From Aquipseudomonas guryensis (GTDB taxonomy: Bacteria > Pseudomonadota > Gammaproteobacteria > Pseudomonadales > Pseudomonadaceae), in contig NZ_JACJFN010000001.1 of NCBI RefSeq assembly GCF_014164785.1, positions 372,001-436,000 on the forward strand: 64,000 bases of DNA, in the 5' to 3' direction. Both the position numbers and the translations under genes were made by a program. Of the stretch, positions 46,520 to 55,111 are shown piece by piece. Within the stretch, counting starts at the first letter, position 1, and each line of letters starts with the position of its first letter. The notes under the pieces were generated by a model, which made no database searches, was not told the DNA's origin, and worked only from the letters and a program-made list of their open reading frames with translations.

Positions 46520-46641
46520 TGGACGCGCCGAAGAAACCCCTGGCCCAGCGCCTGGCTTGGTTCGCCATCCTGTGGCTGGGCGGCGTGGCGGCGGTCAGCC
46601 TGCTGGCCTATGCGATCAAGTGGGGCATGGGCCTGACCTAA
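46519..46641 (+). CDS. DUF2474 small membrane subunit of the oxidase (CydX-like)
   Basis: A 40-residue single-span membrane protein (MDAPKKPLAQRLAWFAILWL...). A basic N-terminus leads to a tryptophan-rich transmembrane helix (residues about 12-36). DUF2474 proteins are encoded after cioAB and are considered equivalents of the CydX/CbdX stabilising subunits of bd oxidases. The ATG overlaps the cioB stop codon. The role is inferred from family and position. Confidence 0.85.
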   Translation: MDAPKKPLAQRLAWFAILWLGGVAAVSLLAYAIKWGMGLT

Positions 46642-46650
46642 GCATCGCTC

Positions 46651-46670
46651 CTGGATTGCATCCGGGCTAC
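46651..46670. repeat. Half REP-like repeat R3
   Basis: GGATTGCATCCGGGCTAC matches one arm of R1/R2 without its partner; it lies between the convergent oxidase operon and rluE. Confidence 0.7.
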
Positions 46671-46725
46671 GGCCTGGCAGCTGTCGCCGGGGGTGCCGTG
46701 CACGCTAATGCCTGTCCCGAGCCTG

Positions 46726-47355
46726 TTACAACCGCGGCGGCAGATCCTTCCACTGCCCCGGTTGCAAGCCATCCAGAGTCCAGGGGCCGATACGCACGCG
46801 CACCAGGCGCAGGGTCGGCAGGCCCACGGCGGCGGTCATGCGGCGCACCTGGCGGTTGCGCCCCTCGCGGATCACCAGCTCCAGCCAGGCGGTCGGCACG
46901 CTCTTGCGAAAGCGCACCGGCGGGTTGCGCTCCCACAGCTGCGGCTCCTCCAGCAGGCGCGCCTCGGCCGGCAGGGTCGGCCCGTCATTCAGCTGCACGC
47001 CCTCACGCAACTGACGCAACTGCTCCGCATTCGGCTCGCCCTCCACCTGCACCCAGTAGGTCTTGGCCAGCTTGTGCTTGGGGTCGGCGATCTGCGCCTG
47101 CAGGCGGCCGTCGTTGGTCAGCAGCAGCAGGCCCTCGCTGTCACGATCCAGGCGCCCGGCCGGGTAGACACCAGGCACGGCGACGAAGTCCTTGAGGGTG
47201 GCGCGGCCCTGCTCGTCGTTGAACTGGGTCAGCACGTCGAATGGCTTGTTCAGCATCAGCAGCCGTGGCTCGGCCGGCGGTGCCTTGGCCACCCGGCGTG
47301 GAGCCGGTTTGCCGGCGGGGCGATGCGCAGCGTTGGGACGAGGAGGACGCGGCAT
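46726..47355 (-). CDS. rluE: 23S rRNA pseudouridine synthase RluE
   Basis: A 209-residue enzyme of the RsuA/RluE group. The catalytic aspartate is in [17 protein letters not shown]. It lacks the S4 domain of RsuA; the first 30 residues are basic and proline-rich. It modifies uridine 2457 of E. coli 23S r[12 protein letters not shown] near residue 165 is also characteristic. The start lies 140 bp from a divergent alcohol dehydrogenase gene. Confidence 0.92.
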   Translation of the reverse strand: MPRPPRPNAAHRPAGKPAPRRVAKAPPAEPRLLMLNKPFDVLTQFNDEQGRATLKDFVAVPGVYPAGRLDRDSEGLLLLTNDGRLQAQIADPKHKLAKTYWVQVEGEPNAEQLRQLREGVQLNDGPTLPAEARLLEEPQLWERNPPVRFRKSVPTAWLELVIREGRNRQVRRMTAAVGLPTLRLVRVRIGPWTLDGLQPGQWKDLPPRL

Positions 47356-47494
47356 GCGGATTCCAGGCTCAGGAGAAAGCCGTCAGTTTACCCGAGGCGC
47401 AGCCCGCATCATCACCCAGGGTGATGGTGTACCCGCACACCGACGACAACGGCTAAGCTGGTCGAGTCGATTTATCTGCCCGAAGGATTTCCGC

Positions 47495-48520
47495 ATGAGC
47501 ACCGAACTCACCACCTTCACCGGCTGGGCCGCCATGGCTGCCGGCGCGCCCCTCGAACGTCACCAGTACGATCCGGGCCCGCTGGGTGCCGAAGAGGTCG
47601 AAGTGGCCGTGGAATACTGCGGCATCTGCCACTCCGATCAGTCGATGATCGACAACGAGTGGGGCAATGCGCGCTACCCGTTCATTCCCGGCCATGAAGT
47701 GGTCGGCACCATCGTGCGCGTGGGCGAGCAGGTGCGCGGCCTCAAGCTCGGCCAGCGGGTCGGCATCGGCTGGTACAAGGGCAGCTGCATGCACTGCGGC
47801 TCGTGCATGGAGGGCTCGCACCAGCTGTGCCGTACAGTGAAACCGACCATAGTCGGCAGTAACGGCGGTTTCGCCGACCGCCTGCGCGCACACTGGGCCT
47901 GGGCCATCCCGCTGCCGGCCGGGCTCGAGCCGAGCCTGGTCGGCCCGCTGTTCTGCGCCGGTTCCACGGTGTTCGCGCCGCTGCTGGAGTTCGACGTGAA
48001 ACCCACCGACCGCGTTGGCGTGGTCGGCATTGGCGGCCTCGGCCACCTGGCCCTGCGCTTTCTGAATGCCTGGGGCTGCGAAGTCACCGCCTTCACCTCC
48101 TCGCTGAGCAAGCAGGAAGAGGCCCAGCGCCTGGGCGCGCACAAGGTGGTGGCGTCCACCGACAGCGCCGCGCTGAAGGCGATGGCCGGCAGCCTGGACT
48201 TTCTGCTGATCACCGCCAGCGCCGACCTGGACTGGAACGCCCTGCTCGGCACCCTGCGCGGCAAGGGCCGCCTGCACTTCGTCGGCATCGCGCCGAGCGC
48301 CATCCCGGTGCATGTGTTCAGCCTGATTCCGCAGCAGAAGAGCCTGTCCGGCTCGCCGGTTGGTTCGCCCAAAAACATGGCGACCATGCTCGAGTTCTGC
48401 GCCCGCCATCAGATCCTGCCCCAGGTCGAGCACTTCCCGATGAGCCAGGTCAACGCTGCCATCGACCACTTGCGCGCCGGCAAGGCGCGTTACCGGGTGG
48501 TACTCGACGCCAGTAAGTGA
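47495..48520 (+). CDS. Zinc-dependent NAD(P) alcohol dehydrogenase (YahK/CAD-like)
   Basis: A 341-residue medium-chain dehydrogenase. The catalytic zinc ligands are in CGICHSD and GHEVVG. The structural zinc is bound by CMHCGSCMEGSHQLC, and the cofactor site is GIGGLGHLALRF. This combination matches the YahK/cinnamyl-alcohol-like group that reduces aldehydes with NADPH. The start MSTELTTF follows AAGGA. It appears to be a single-gene unit; it is 56 bp upstream of an acetyltransferase on the same strand. Substrate range unknown. Confidence 0.92.
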   Translation: MSTELTTFTGWAAMAAGAPLERHQYDPGPLGAEEVEVAVEYCGICHSDQSMIDNEWGNARYPFIPGHEVVGTIVRVGEQVRGLKLGQRVGIGWYKGSCMHCGSCMEGSHQLCRTVKPTIVGSNGGFADRLRAHWAWAIPLPAGLEPSLVGPLFCAGSTVFAPLLEFDVKPTDRVGVVGIGGLGHLALRFLNAWGCEVTAFTSSLSKQEEAQRLGAHKVVASTDSAALKAMAGSLDFLLITASADLDWNALLGTLRGKGRLHFVGIAPSAIPVHVFSLIPQQKSLSGSPVGSPKNMATMLEFCARHQILPQVEHFPMSQVNAAIDHLRAGKARYRVVLDASK

Positions 48521-48576
48521 CAGCCCGGGCCGATCGGCGGCATGATCGGCCCATCACCCCACACGCCTCGTTCACC

Positions 48577-49020
48577 ATGCAATACCGCATCGACCAACCG
48601 CTCGCCGCCGATATCCCCCGCCTGCTCGAGGTGTGGGAGGCGGCGGTGCGCGCGACCCACCACTTCCTCGACGAAGCGGACATCCAGTTCTATCGGCGCA
48701 TGCTGCGCGAGGAGTATCTGCGCCTGGTCAAACTGGCCTGCCTGCGCGACCTGCAGGGCCGCCTGATGGGCTTTGCCGGCACCGCCGAGGATCGTCTGGA
48801 AATGCTCTTCGTCGACCCGCAGAGGCATGGCCAAGGCATCGGCAAGACCCTGCTGCACTACGCCATCGAGCGCGAAGGCGCGCGACTGGTCGACGTCAAC
48901 GAGCAGAACCCCAAGGCCGTGGCCTTCTACCTTAGCCAAGGCTTCCACCCCATCGGCCGTTCGCCACTGGATGGCGCCAACAAACCTTTCCCGCTGTTGC
49001 ATCTGCGCCTGGGCGGTTGA
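48577..49020 (+). CDS. GNAT-family N-acetyltransferase (YjaB-like)
   Basis: A 147-residue acetyltransferase. The acetyl-CoA motif DPQRHGQGIGKTLLHYAI (QxxGxG) is at residues 79-96. WEAAVRATHHFLDEADI at the N-terminus and VNEQNPKAVAFYLSQGF late are the usual pattern of the YjaB-like subgroup. There is no clear Shine-Dalgarno sequence before this ATG; an upstream in-frame start would add 20 residues without family match. The MITE copy 1 begins 20 bp after the stop. Confidence 0.85.
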   Translation: MQYRIDQPLAADIPRLLEVWEAAVRATHHFLDEADIQFYRRMLREEYLRLVKLACLRDLQGRLMGFAGTAEDRLEMLFVDPQRHGQGIGKTLLHYAIEREGARLVDVNEQNPKAVAFYLSQGFHPIGRSPLDGANKPFPLLHLRLGG

Positions 49021-49040
49021 GGCCCGTAAATATGAGCCCT

Positions 49041-49182
49041 AGAACCTGTCTAGGAGCTCTTGAGCTAGAGCCAGGCAAGGCGAAATTGAGCGAGGGCGCG
49101 GAGTTTACGAGCTGTAAATGAGCAGCCCGAGCCCAATTTCAACGCAGCATGGCCGACGATCAAGAGCTCCTAGGCAGGTTCT
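49041..49182. mobile_element. 142-bp MITE-like palindromic element, copy 1
   Basis: The terminal inverted repeats are 23 bp (left end begins AGAACCTGTCTAGG; the right end is its complement with one mismatch). The inner part also pairs, so the whole element can fold into one long imperfect hairpin. It has no coding capacity. A second copy of the same length is at 62696-62837. The last base of the element is the last base of the amn stop codon. No transposase for it is in the window. Confidence 0.88.
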
Positions 49183-50657
49183 CAGCGGAACGGCGGCTCG
49201 TCGAAACTACGCAGCTTGCGCGAATGCAGCGAGTCGAGCTGGCAGCGCAGCAGGTCGAGGGCGGCGATGCCGATCGACAGGTGCTGGTTGACCGCGCGCT
49301 GGTAGAAGCCACTGGCCGAGCCGGGCAGTTTGATCTCGCTGTGCAACGGCTTGTCCGACACACACAGTAGGGTGCCGTAGGGCACGCGCAGGCGGTAACC
49401 CTGGGCGGCGATGGTGCCGCTTTCCATGTCTACCGCTACCGCACGGGCCAGGTTGATCAGCGGCCGCTCGTGAGCCCAGTGCAGCTCCCAGTTGCGGTCG
49501 TCGTAGGTCAACACGGTACCGGTGCGCAGGCGCTTCTTCAGGGTTTCGCCCCGCTCGCCGGTCACCGCGGCCGCTGCTTCCTGCAAGGCCTGCTGCACCT
49601 CGGCCAGGGCCGGGATGGGGATATGCGGTGGCAGCACCCGGTCGAGGATACCGTCGCGGCGCATGTAGGCGTGAGCCAGTACATAGTCGCCGATGGTCTG
49701 CGATTGGCGCAGGCCGCCGCAGTGGCCGATCATCAGCCAGCAATGCGGACGCAGCACGGCCAGGTGGTCGGTGATGTTCTTCGCGTTGGACGGGCCGACG
49801 CCGATATTGACCAGGGTGATGCCATGGCCGTCGTTGGCAATCAGGTGATAGGCCGGCATCTGGTAACGGTGCCAGACCATCGCATCGGCCACCGCCTGGG
49901 CGTCCTCCTCGGACGTGCCGCGTTCGATGATCACGTTGCCCGGCAGCACCATGCGCACGAAACGCGGGTCTTCACGCAGGCGTTCCAGGCCGTGGCGAAT
50001 GAACTGGTCGACATAGCGGTGGTAGTTGGTCAGCAGAATCCACGGCTGCACATGGCGCCAGTCGCTGCCGGTGTAGTGCTGGATGCGTTTGAGCGAGAAG
50101 TCGGTGCGCGCCGCATCGAACAGCGCCAGCGGCAGGTCGCTGCTGTCGCCCCAGCCATACAGGCCGTCGGCCACCGAGTCAGTGGCGGCGGACAGGTCGG
50201 TGCTGGGGAATACCCGCGCCAGCTCGGCGGCAGTCACCCCGGAGCCGGCCAGCTCGTCGCCCTGCTCGACCACGTAGGGATAGGGAATGTTCTGCTGACT
50301 GAAACCGACCTCGACGGTGACGGTGAAGTCTTCCATCAGCGGCCGCAGCTGATCGAGCAGGTAGCCGCGAAACGCATCCGGCTGGGTCACGGTGACCCGG
50401 TAGGTACCCGGCACCTGCACCTTGGCGTAGGCGCGCACGGTGCTCGGCACTTCGCCCTGGCACAGGTAAGTCAGGCGCAGCTCGGGGTAGCGGAACAGCG
50501 CACGCTCGGCCTCGCCGGGCAGGGCGCGCTCCTTGAGGTACTGCTTGAGCGCCTGGCTCAGCGCATTGACCGCCTGGCGATGCAGGACGGCGAGGCGCTC
50601 GACGGCCTCCTCGGCGGTGGCGGCGACGACGAATTCACTGGAAGAAATGGCAGACAC
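49182..50657 (-). CDS. amn: AMP nucleosidase
   Basis: A 491-residue enzyme that splits AMP into adenine and ribose-5-phosphate, a purine salvage and energy-charge step. The N-terminal half is the Amn regulatory domain, while the C-terminal half has the nucleoside-phosphorylase fold (NIGVGPSNAKNITDHLAVL, IGHCGGLRQSQ, VDMESGTIAAQGYR). The start is taken at a GTG with AGGA 8 nt upstream; an ATG-like extension of 8 residues is possible. From memory, this is PA3970. The final codon is followed at once by the MITE end. Confidence 0.92.
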   Translation of the reverse strand: MSAISSSEFVVAATAEEAVERLAVLHRQAVNALSQALKQYLKERALPGEAERALFRYPELRLTYLCQGEVPSTVRAYAKVQVPGTYRVTVTQPDAFRGYLLDQLRPLMEDFTVTVEVGFSQQNIPYPYVVEQGDELAGSGVTAAELARVFPSTDLSAATDSVADGLYGWGDSSDLPLALFDAARTDFSLKRIQHYTGSDWRHVQPWILLTNYHRYVDQFIRHGLERLREDPRFVRMVLPGNVIIERGTSEEDAQAVADAMVWHRYQMPAYHLIANDGHGITLVNIGVGPSNAKNITDHLAVLRPHCWLMIGHCGGLRQSQTIGDYVLAHAYMRRDGILDRVLPPHIPIPALAEVQQALQEAAAAVTGERGETLKKRLRTGTVLTYDDRNWELHWAHERPLINLARAVAVDMESGTIAAQGYRLRVPYGTLLCVSDKPLHSEIKLPGSASGFYQRAVNQHLSIGIAALDLLRCQLDSLHSRKLRSFDEPPFR

Positions 50658-50785
50658 GGGCAGCTTCCTGGCTGGGAACACCGCCCTATCTTGCGCCTTC
50701 GCCAGCCTCGCCCGCCAGCGTTCGGCAAGACCGCATACGGCGATCTAGGCTTAATACTGTCACCTCCACGGAGAAGGAGCCTGCC

Positions 50786-51508
50786 TTGCCCAACCTGCCG
50801 ATCATCTGCCTGCTGGTGCTGCTCTCGGGGACCAGCCTGGCCGCCGAACTGGATGGCCATTACCAGACCACCCTCGACAACCAGCCGACCGAGCTGATCC
50901 TGCGCAGCCAGGGCACTCAGGTGGAGGGGGAATACGTGGAAGGCGGGCAACTGCGCCTCAAGCTCAGTGGCAGCTTCGACGGCCAGTTGCTGCAGGCCCA
51001 GATCAGCGACCCGGCCAGCGGCCAGGTGCTGGCCAACATGAACGCCAGCTATGCCAACGACATGCTCAACGCCAGCCTGGCCGCCCGTGATCCGAACAAC
51101 GGCGCAACTCTGATGCGCGAGGCGTTGTTCCAGCGGGTGGCTGCCGCGCCGGCAACCTCGCCCGTCAACCCGGCCCAGGACCCGGCCCTGATCGGCACCT
51201 GGGTGCATGAACAGATCACCAACAGCAGCGGAGTCGAGTTCGCCTCACTGAATCTGGTCACCACCCTGCGCATCCGCGCCGACGGCAGCATCGGGCAATG
51301 GCGGCGTACGGTGGCCGGCGGCAGCGACTGGAGCTACGACCGCCCTGGCGAACTGCAGTACAGCGGCAACTGGCGCAGCGACAACGGCCTGTTGCTGGTA
51401 CAGCTGGAGGGCGCGCGCGACTATCAGCCTGCAGCGCGTTATCACTTCAGCGAGCCGTACCTGGTGACCGAGAGCAATACCGGCAAGATGATCTGGCAGC
51501 GCCGCTGA
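50786..51508 (+). CDS. Secreted hypothetical protein (PA3971-like)
   Basis: A 240-residue exported protein. Residues 1-19 (MPNLPIICLLVLLSGTSLA) are a signal peptide, then ELDGHYQTTLDNQPTELILR. The mature chain has two beta-rich repeats and a middle proline/alanine linker (AAAPATSPVNPAQ). The start is TTG, backed by an AAGGAG site at 7-nt spacing; no ATG fits. I recognise no domain. It lies between amn and the acyl-CoA dehydrogenase region, a place that corresponds from memory to PA3971. Confidence 0.75.
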   Translation: MPNLPIICLLVLLSGTSLAAELDGHYQTTLDNQPTELILRSQGTQVEGEYVEGGQLRLKLSGSFDGQLLQAQISDPASGQVLANMNASYANDMLNASLAARDPNNGATLMREALFQRVAAAPATSPVNPAQDPALIGTWVHEQITNSSGVEFASLNLVTTLRIRADGSIGQWRRTVAGGSDWSYDRPGELQYSGNWRSDNGLLLVQLEGARDYQPAARYHFSEPYLVTESNTGKMIWQRR

Positions 51509-51586
51509 GACCATTGACTCACGCGCCAAGCGCCATATCCCCACTCAGGCGAGAGGATGATCAGACGGCGCTCACTCCAGTGAAAG

Positions 51587-51612
51587 CGCCAGACCGTTTT
51601 GCCGGTCTGGCG
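51587..51612. terminator. Hairpin between convergent genes
   Basis: CGCCAGACCG/CGGTCTGGCG with a 6-nt loop lies between the secreted protein gene and the convergent CbiM-like gene, 11 bp after the latter's stop. Confidence 0.7.
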
Positions 51613-51622
51613 TGGGGCGGGG

Positions 51623-52303
51623 TCAAGCCGGCTGGTGCAGACGCACGTTGAACAGCGGGCCCTGGCTGTAGCGCGACAGCGCCTTGGCGGCGGCCAGTAC
51701 GCCCAGGTCGATCAACGGCTCAAGCAGAATCACGCTCATGTAGGCCAGGCCGAAGCTGCCGACGGAGGCCAGGTTTTCGCTGGAGAAGCCGTTACCGTAG
51801 ACGGCCCAGAAGGCCACCCAGGCGACGATGCCACCCTGGTAGGCGGTCGACAGGGCCAGGGCCTGCTTGTAGGAGGTATCCACGTAGGCCGTGCGCGCCG
51901 GGATGAGGCGCTTGGCCAGCAGGTGAATGGCCCACAGCGGCAGCAGCAGGGTGGTGACGTTCATGCCGTACTGCGGCAGGTCGAACTGGGCAAAGAACAA
52001 CCCCTGCAGCAGCAGGCCGGCGGCCAGGCCGATGGCCGCAGCACCCGCGCCGAACAGCAGCAGCAGGGTCGAGCCGAGAATCAGGTGAACTTCCGAGACG
52101 CCCACCGGATGGTGCGGCAGAACCTCGAAGAAGCAGAACACCAGGGCGGTGGTCAGCAGGCTGCGCAGGGCCAGGGCGAGTAGGCCGCCGTTGTCGCGCA
52201 GGCTGTCGCGGGCGAGTTTGACCGTGAGCGCGAAGGCGCCAGCGGCGGTTGCATAGCTGAGGAAAATCTTGGCGCCGGCTACGACGTCAGGTTCGATGTG
52301 CAT
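51623..52303 (-). CDS. Orphan CbiM-like ECF-type cobalt permease
   Basis: A 226-residue membrane protein with six or seven transmembrane helices. The MHI start, with the metal-binding histidine 2 of CbiM/NikM, and the HHPVGVSEVHLILGS stretch are those of the S-component of energy-coupling-factor cobalt transporters. No cbiN, cbiQ or cbiO gene is next to it. A cobalamin riboswitch lies upstream, so its synthesis should fall when vitamin B12 is plentiful. An AAGGAA site precedes the ATG. Cobalt as substrate is inferred from the riboswitch. Confidence 0.8.
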   Translation of the reverse strand: MHIEPDVVAGAKIFLSYATAAGAFALTVKLARDSLRDNGGLLALALRSLLTTALVFCFFEVLPHHPVGVSEVHLILGSTLLLLFGAGAAAIGLAAGLLLQGLFFAQFDLPQYGMNVTTLLLPLWAIHLLAKRLIPARTAYVDTSYKQALALSTAYQGGIVAWVAFWAVYGNGFSSENLASVGSFGLAYMSVILLEPLIDLGVLAAAKALSRYSQGPLFNVRLHQPA

Positions 52304-52371
52304 AAGGGTTCCTTTGCCGCGCCCACCGCGCGACGATCCGGATTGAGGGAAAGGGGCAGAATGCCCAACGT

Positions 52372-52549
52372 CGATGGCAGGTCTCCTGGCTCACGGCTTG
52401 CTACTTCGCCCGCCTTCCCAGCCGATATGGCCAGTGGCGTGTGGGCGTCGTTCGCCGCTTACAGTTGCGGGGGCAGCCAGGGCATTGGCGACGAGCGCCG
52501 CACCCTGTTCCCTTTTCATCCGGCCACGCGAGGCGGACCGGAACCATCG
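52372..52549 (-). ncRNA. Cobalamin riboswitch
   Basis: On the minus strand all main elements are seen in order: a P1 strand (CGATGG at 52544-52549), AAAAGGGAA, GGTGC, CTGCCCCGCAACTGTAAGCGG (core at about 52450-52475), GCCACTGG, GGGAAGGC and the B12 box AGCCAGGAGACCTGCC, then CCATCG closing P1. The gene for the CbiM-like permease begins about 69 nt further on. A GGGCA-TTC-TGCCC hairpin within the leader may be part of the expression platform. Confidence 0.95.
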
Positions 52550-52820
52550 GCGGCCACCTTACCCGCCTCGCCCGCGAAAAGACAGTGCCCACGGCCGCGC
52601 CTGCCCCTCGACAGCCGCGTGCCAGACGCGGCTGACCACACTTGCGTCATGGCCCCGGCGTGCTCACTGGGGTTCGATTGCCCGCTCTGTACCGACAGAG
52701 CCAGGCCACGCTGGGCTGACCTATTTCGATGGAGTCCCGGTGGCCTCTCGCCGGCCACAGATTATGGGCAGCCGCCTGCGCGGGGCGCCCTGTCGCTCGC
52801 ACGACGGACGCTGTTCGGCC
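52550..52820. other. 271-bp intergenic stretch upstream of the riboswitch
   Basis: It lies between the aidB-like stop and the riboswitch, and must contain the riboswitch promoter. It has one clear hairpin (AGCCGCGT-gccag-ACGCGGCT, 52613-52633), probably ending aidB transcription. I see no gene, and no clear promoter hexamers. Confidence 0.5.
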
Positions 52821-54470
52821 TCAGATCAGGTGCGGTGTGCTACGCGCCACCAGCGCCTCGGCATCCACGCCACGCGGCAGGGTGCCGTAGACGCGCCCGC
52901 CATCGCCGAGCCGACTGGCGATAAAGGCATCGGAGACAGTCGCGTTGCCAGCTTCCAGCAGCAGTTTGGCCTGCAGGGCCACGGCCACGTCCTCGGTGAG
53001 CTGGCGGGCGCGGTACTGGATGTCGGCGGTGTCGCGGAAGTCCGCCTGCAAGCGCTGGATATGCGCTTTTAGGCGCGCATCGCCATGGCCATCGCCCAGT
53101 TCGGCGAACAGCGCGTCGAGCACGCCGGCTTCCTTGGACAGGGCGCGCAATACATCCAGGCACTGCACGTTGCCCGAGCCTTCCCAGATCGAGTTGACCG
53201 GTGCCTCGCGGTACAGCCTTGGGAGGATGGTTTCCTCGACGTAGCCGGCGCCGCCCATGCACTCCTGGGCCTCGTTGATCATCGCGGGGGCACGCTTACA
53301 GATCCAGTACTTGCCGATGGCGGTGACCAGGCGGGCGAACTTGTCCTCCTGCTCGTCGTGCGGGTTGTCCAGCGCCTTGCCCATGCGCAGGGTCAGGGCC
53401 AGTGCCGCCTCGCTTTCCAGGGCCAGGTCGGCCAGCACGTTCTGCATCAGCGGCTGCTCGGCCAGCACCCGTCCGCCGACCTTGCGGTGCGCGCAGTGGT
53501 GCGCGGCCTGGGTCAGCGCCTGACGCATCAGGCTGCTGGAGCCGATCATGCAGTCGGAGCGAGTCAATGAGACCATCTCGATGATGGTCGGCACGCCGCG
53601 GCCTTCTTCGCCGACCATCCAGGCCAGGGCGCCACGGAACTCCACTTCGCTGGAGGCGTTGGCCCAGTTGCCCAGCTTGTTCTTCAGGCGCTGGATATAG
53701 AACTGGTTGCGCGTGCCGTCCGGACGGTGGCGCGGCAGCAGGAAGCAAGACAGGCCCTTGTCGGTGTAGGCCAGGGTGAGGAAGGCGTCGCACATCGGCG
53801 CCGAGCAGAACCACTTGTGGCCGACCAGCTCGTAGGCCTGGCCCGGGCCGCCCATTCCGACCGGATGAGCCTTGGTGGTGTTGGCACGCACGTCGGTGCC
53901 GCCTTGCTTCTCGGTCATGGCCATGCCAATGGTGACACCGGCTTTCTGCTCGATGCCGACATTGCGCGGGTCGTACTCGGTGGCGAGGATCTTCGGCAGC
54001 CAGATCGCGGCCAGCTCCGGCTGCAGTTTGAGTGCCGGCACGGCGGCGTAGGTCATGGTCAGCGGGCAGGCGTTGCCGGCCTCCGGCTGGTTATGCAGGT
54101 AGTTCAGCGCGGCGCGAGCGACCTGGGCGCCGGCGCGCGGGTCGGTCCAGGGCAGCGAGGGGATGCCATGCTCGACCGCCGTGCGCATCAGCTCGTGGTA
54201 GGCCGGGTGGAACTCCACCAGGTCGACCCGGTTGCCGTAGCGGTCATGGCTCTTGAACACCGGCTTGTTCTCGTTGGCCAGGAAACCGGCCTGCATCAGC
54301 GGGCCGCCGGCCAGGGCGCCATAGGCATCCAGCTTGTCCTCGGCCCAGCCGCCGCCGAAACGGCGGGTCCACTCCTGCAACGGCAGGTCGACGCGATACA
54401 GGTTGGCGCCATCCAGCGACGGCACCTGGTTGAACACCTCGTGGGTTTCGGCGAATTCGTGCAGGGACAT
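52821..54470 (-). CDS. aidB: AidB-like acyl-CoA dehydrogenase
   Basis: A 549-residue flavoprotein of the AidB branch of acyl-CoA dehydrogenases. GMAMTEKQGGTDVRANTT and the C-terminal arm (about 110 residues after EAPVNSIWEGSGNVQ) are typical. AidB of E. coli binds DNA and protects against alkylation; others of this group act on acyl-CoAs, so the reaction is uncertain. Its start follows the tetR stop by 1 bp, so the two are co-transcribed from the duplicated operator. Corresponds from memory to PA3972. Confidence 0.9.
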   Translation of the reverse strand: MSLHEFAETHEVFNQVPSLDGANLYRVDLPLQEWTRRFGGGWAEDKLDAYGALAGGPLMQAGFLANENKPVFKSHDRYGNRVDLVEFHPAYHELMRTAVEHGIPSLPWTDPRAGAQVARAALNYLHNQPEAGNACPLTMTYAAVPALKLQPELAAIWLPKILATEYDPRNVGIEQKAGVTIGMAMTEKQGGTDVRANTTKAHPVGMGGPGQAYELVGHKWFCSAPMCDAFLTLAYTDKGLSCFLLPRHRPDGTRNQFYIQRLKNKLGNWANASSEVEFRGALAWMVGEEGRGVPTIIEMVSLTRSDCMIGSSSLMRQALTQAAHHCAHRKVGGRVLAEQPLMQNVLADLALESEAALALTLRMGKALDNPHDEQEDKFARLVTAIGKYWICKRAPAMINEAQECMGGAGYVEETILPRLYREAPVNSIWEGSGNVQCLDVLRALSKEAGVLDALFAELGDGHGDARLKAHIQRLQADFRDTADIQYRARQLTEDVAVALQAKLLLEAGNATVSDAFIASRLGDGGRVYGTLPRGVDAEALVARSTPHLI

Positions 54471-54471
54471 C

Positions 54472-55107
54472 TCAGGACTCCGGGGCGCCGACGGCGCGCA
54501 GACAGAAAGTGATCAGGGATTGGCTGACGGTGGCCAGGTCCAGCGCCGCAGCGCCAGCGGCGCGGGCCGCACAGGCGGTTGGCGACAGCGGACCGACCAG
54601 CGCCTCGGCAATGGCGCCGACCAGGCAGGCGGCCACCAGGTTGAGCTGGCTGAGGTGAAACTCGCCACTGCGCACACCCTCTTCCAGCAGCTCGACGAAC
54701 AGCTCGGCATAGGCTTGGCGAAACAGCAGACGCTGTTCGTCGACCTCCGGATCGACCGGCTCGGCAATCAGGGCGAAGGCCAGGCGCCGGCTGTGCCAGG
54801 CGCGCGCGGCAAACTGTTCGAGGCCGGCGGCCAGACGCTTGGCGGGGCTGCCAGGGCCGCGCAAGATGACGCCAAGGGCATCGACCTCGATACGGCTGGC
54901 CGTGCTGAACACCTGCGCCGCCAACTCGCCCTTGCCACTGAAGTGCCGATAGAGGCTGCCGGTGGCAATGCCGACATCATCGGCCAAGGCCTGCATGGTC
55001 AGCGCGGCGAAACCACCTTTACTGACCCTCGCCTGGGCGCAGGCCAGAATACGCTGGCGCATGTCCTGGTCACGGTCGCGGCGCTGGGCAGAGGCACGAT
55101 AGGCCAT
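54472..55107 (-). CDS. TetR-family regulator of the aidB-like operon
   Basis: A 211-residue repressor. The N-terminal helix-turn-helix (ILACAQARVSKGGFAALTMQ, then IATGSLYRHFSGKGEL) is the canonical TetR DNA-binding part; the rest is the ligand-binding domain with a variable pocket. It probably autoregulates through two TGAATC-N2-GATTCA sites immediately upstream. Ligand might be an acyl-CoA, by association with an acyl-CoA dehydrogenase, but this is inference. Corresponds from memory to PA3973. Confidence 0.92.
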   Translation of the reverse strand: MAYRASAQRRDRDQDMRQRILACAQARVSKGGFAALTMQALADDVGIATGSLYRHFSGKGELAAQVFSTASRIEVDALGVILRGPGSPAKRLAAGLEQFAARAWHSRRLAFALIAEPVDPEVDEQRLLFRQAYAELFVELLEEGVRSGEFHLSQLNLVAACLVGAIAEALVGPLSPTACAARAAGAAALDLATVSQSLITFCLRAVGAPES

Positions 55108-55111
55108 AAAC

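Noticed and set aside
52665..52690. Sequence resembling a tRNA T-arm (GGTTCGATT)
   Set aside because: The stem does not pair properly and no acceptor, D or anticodon arms can be found around it.
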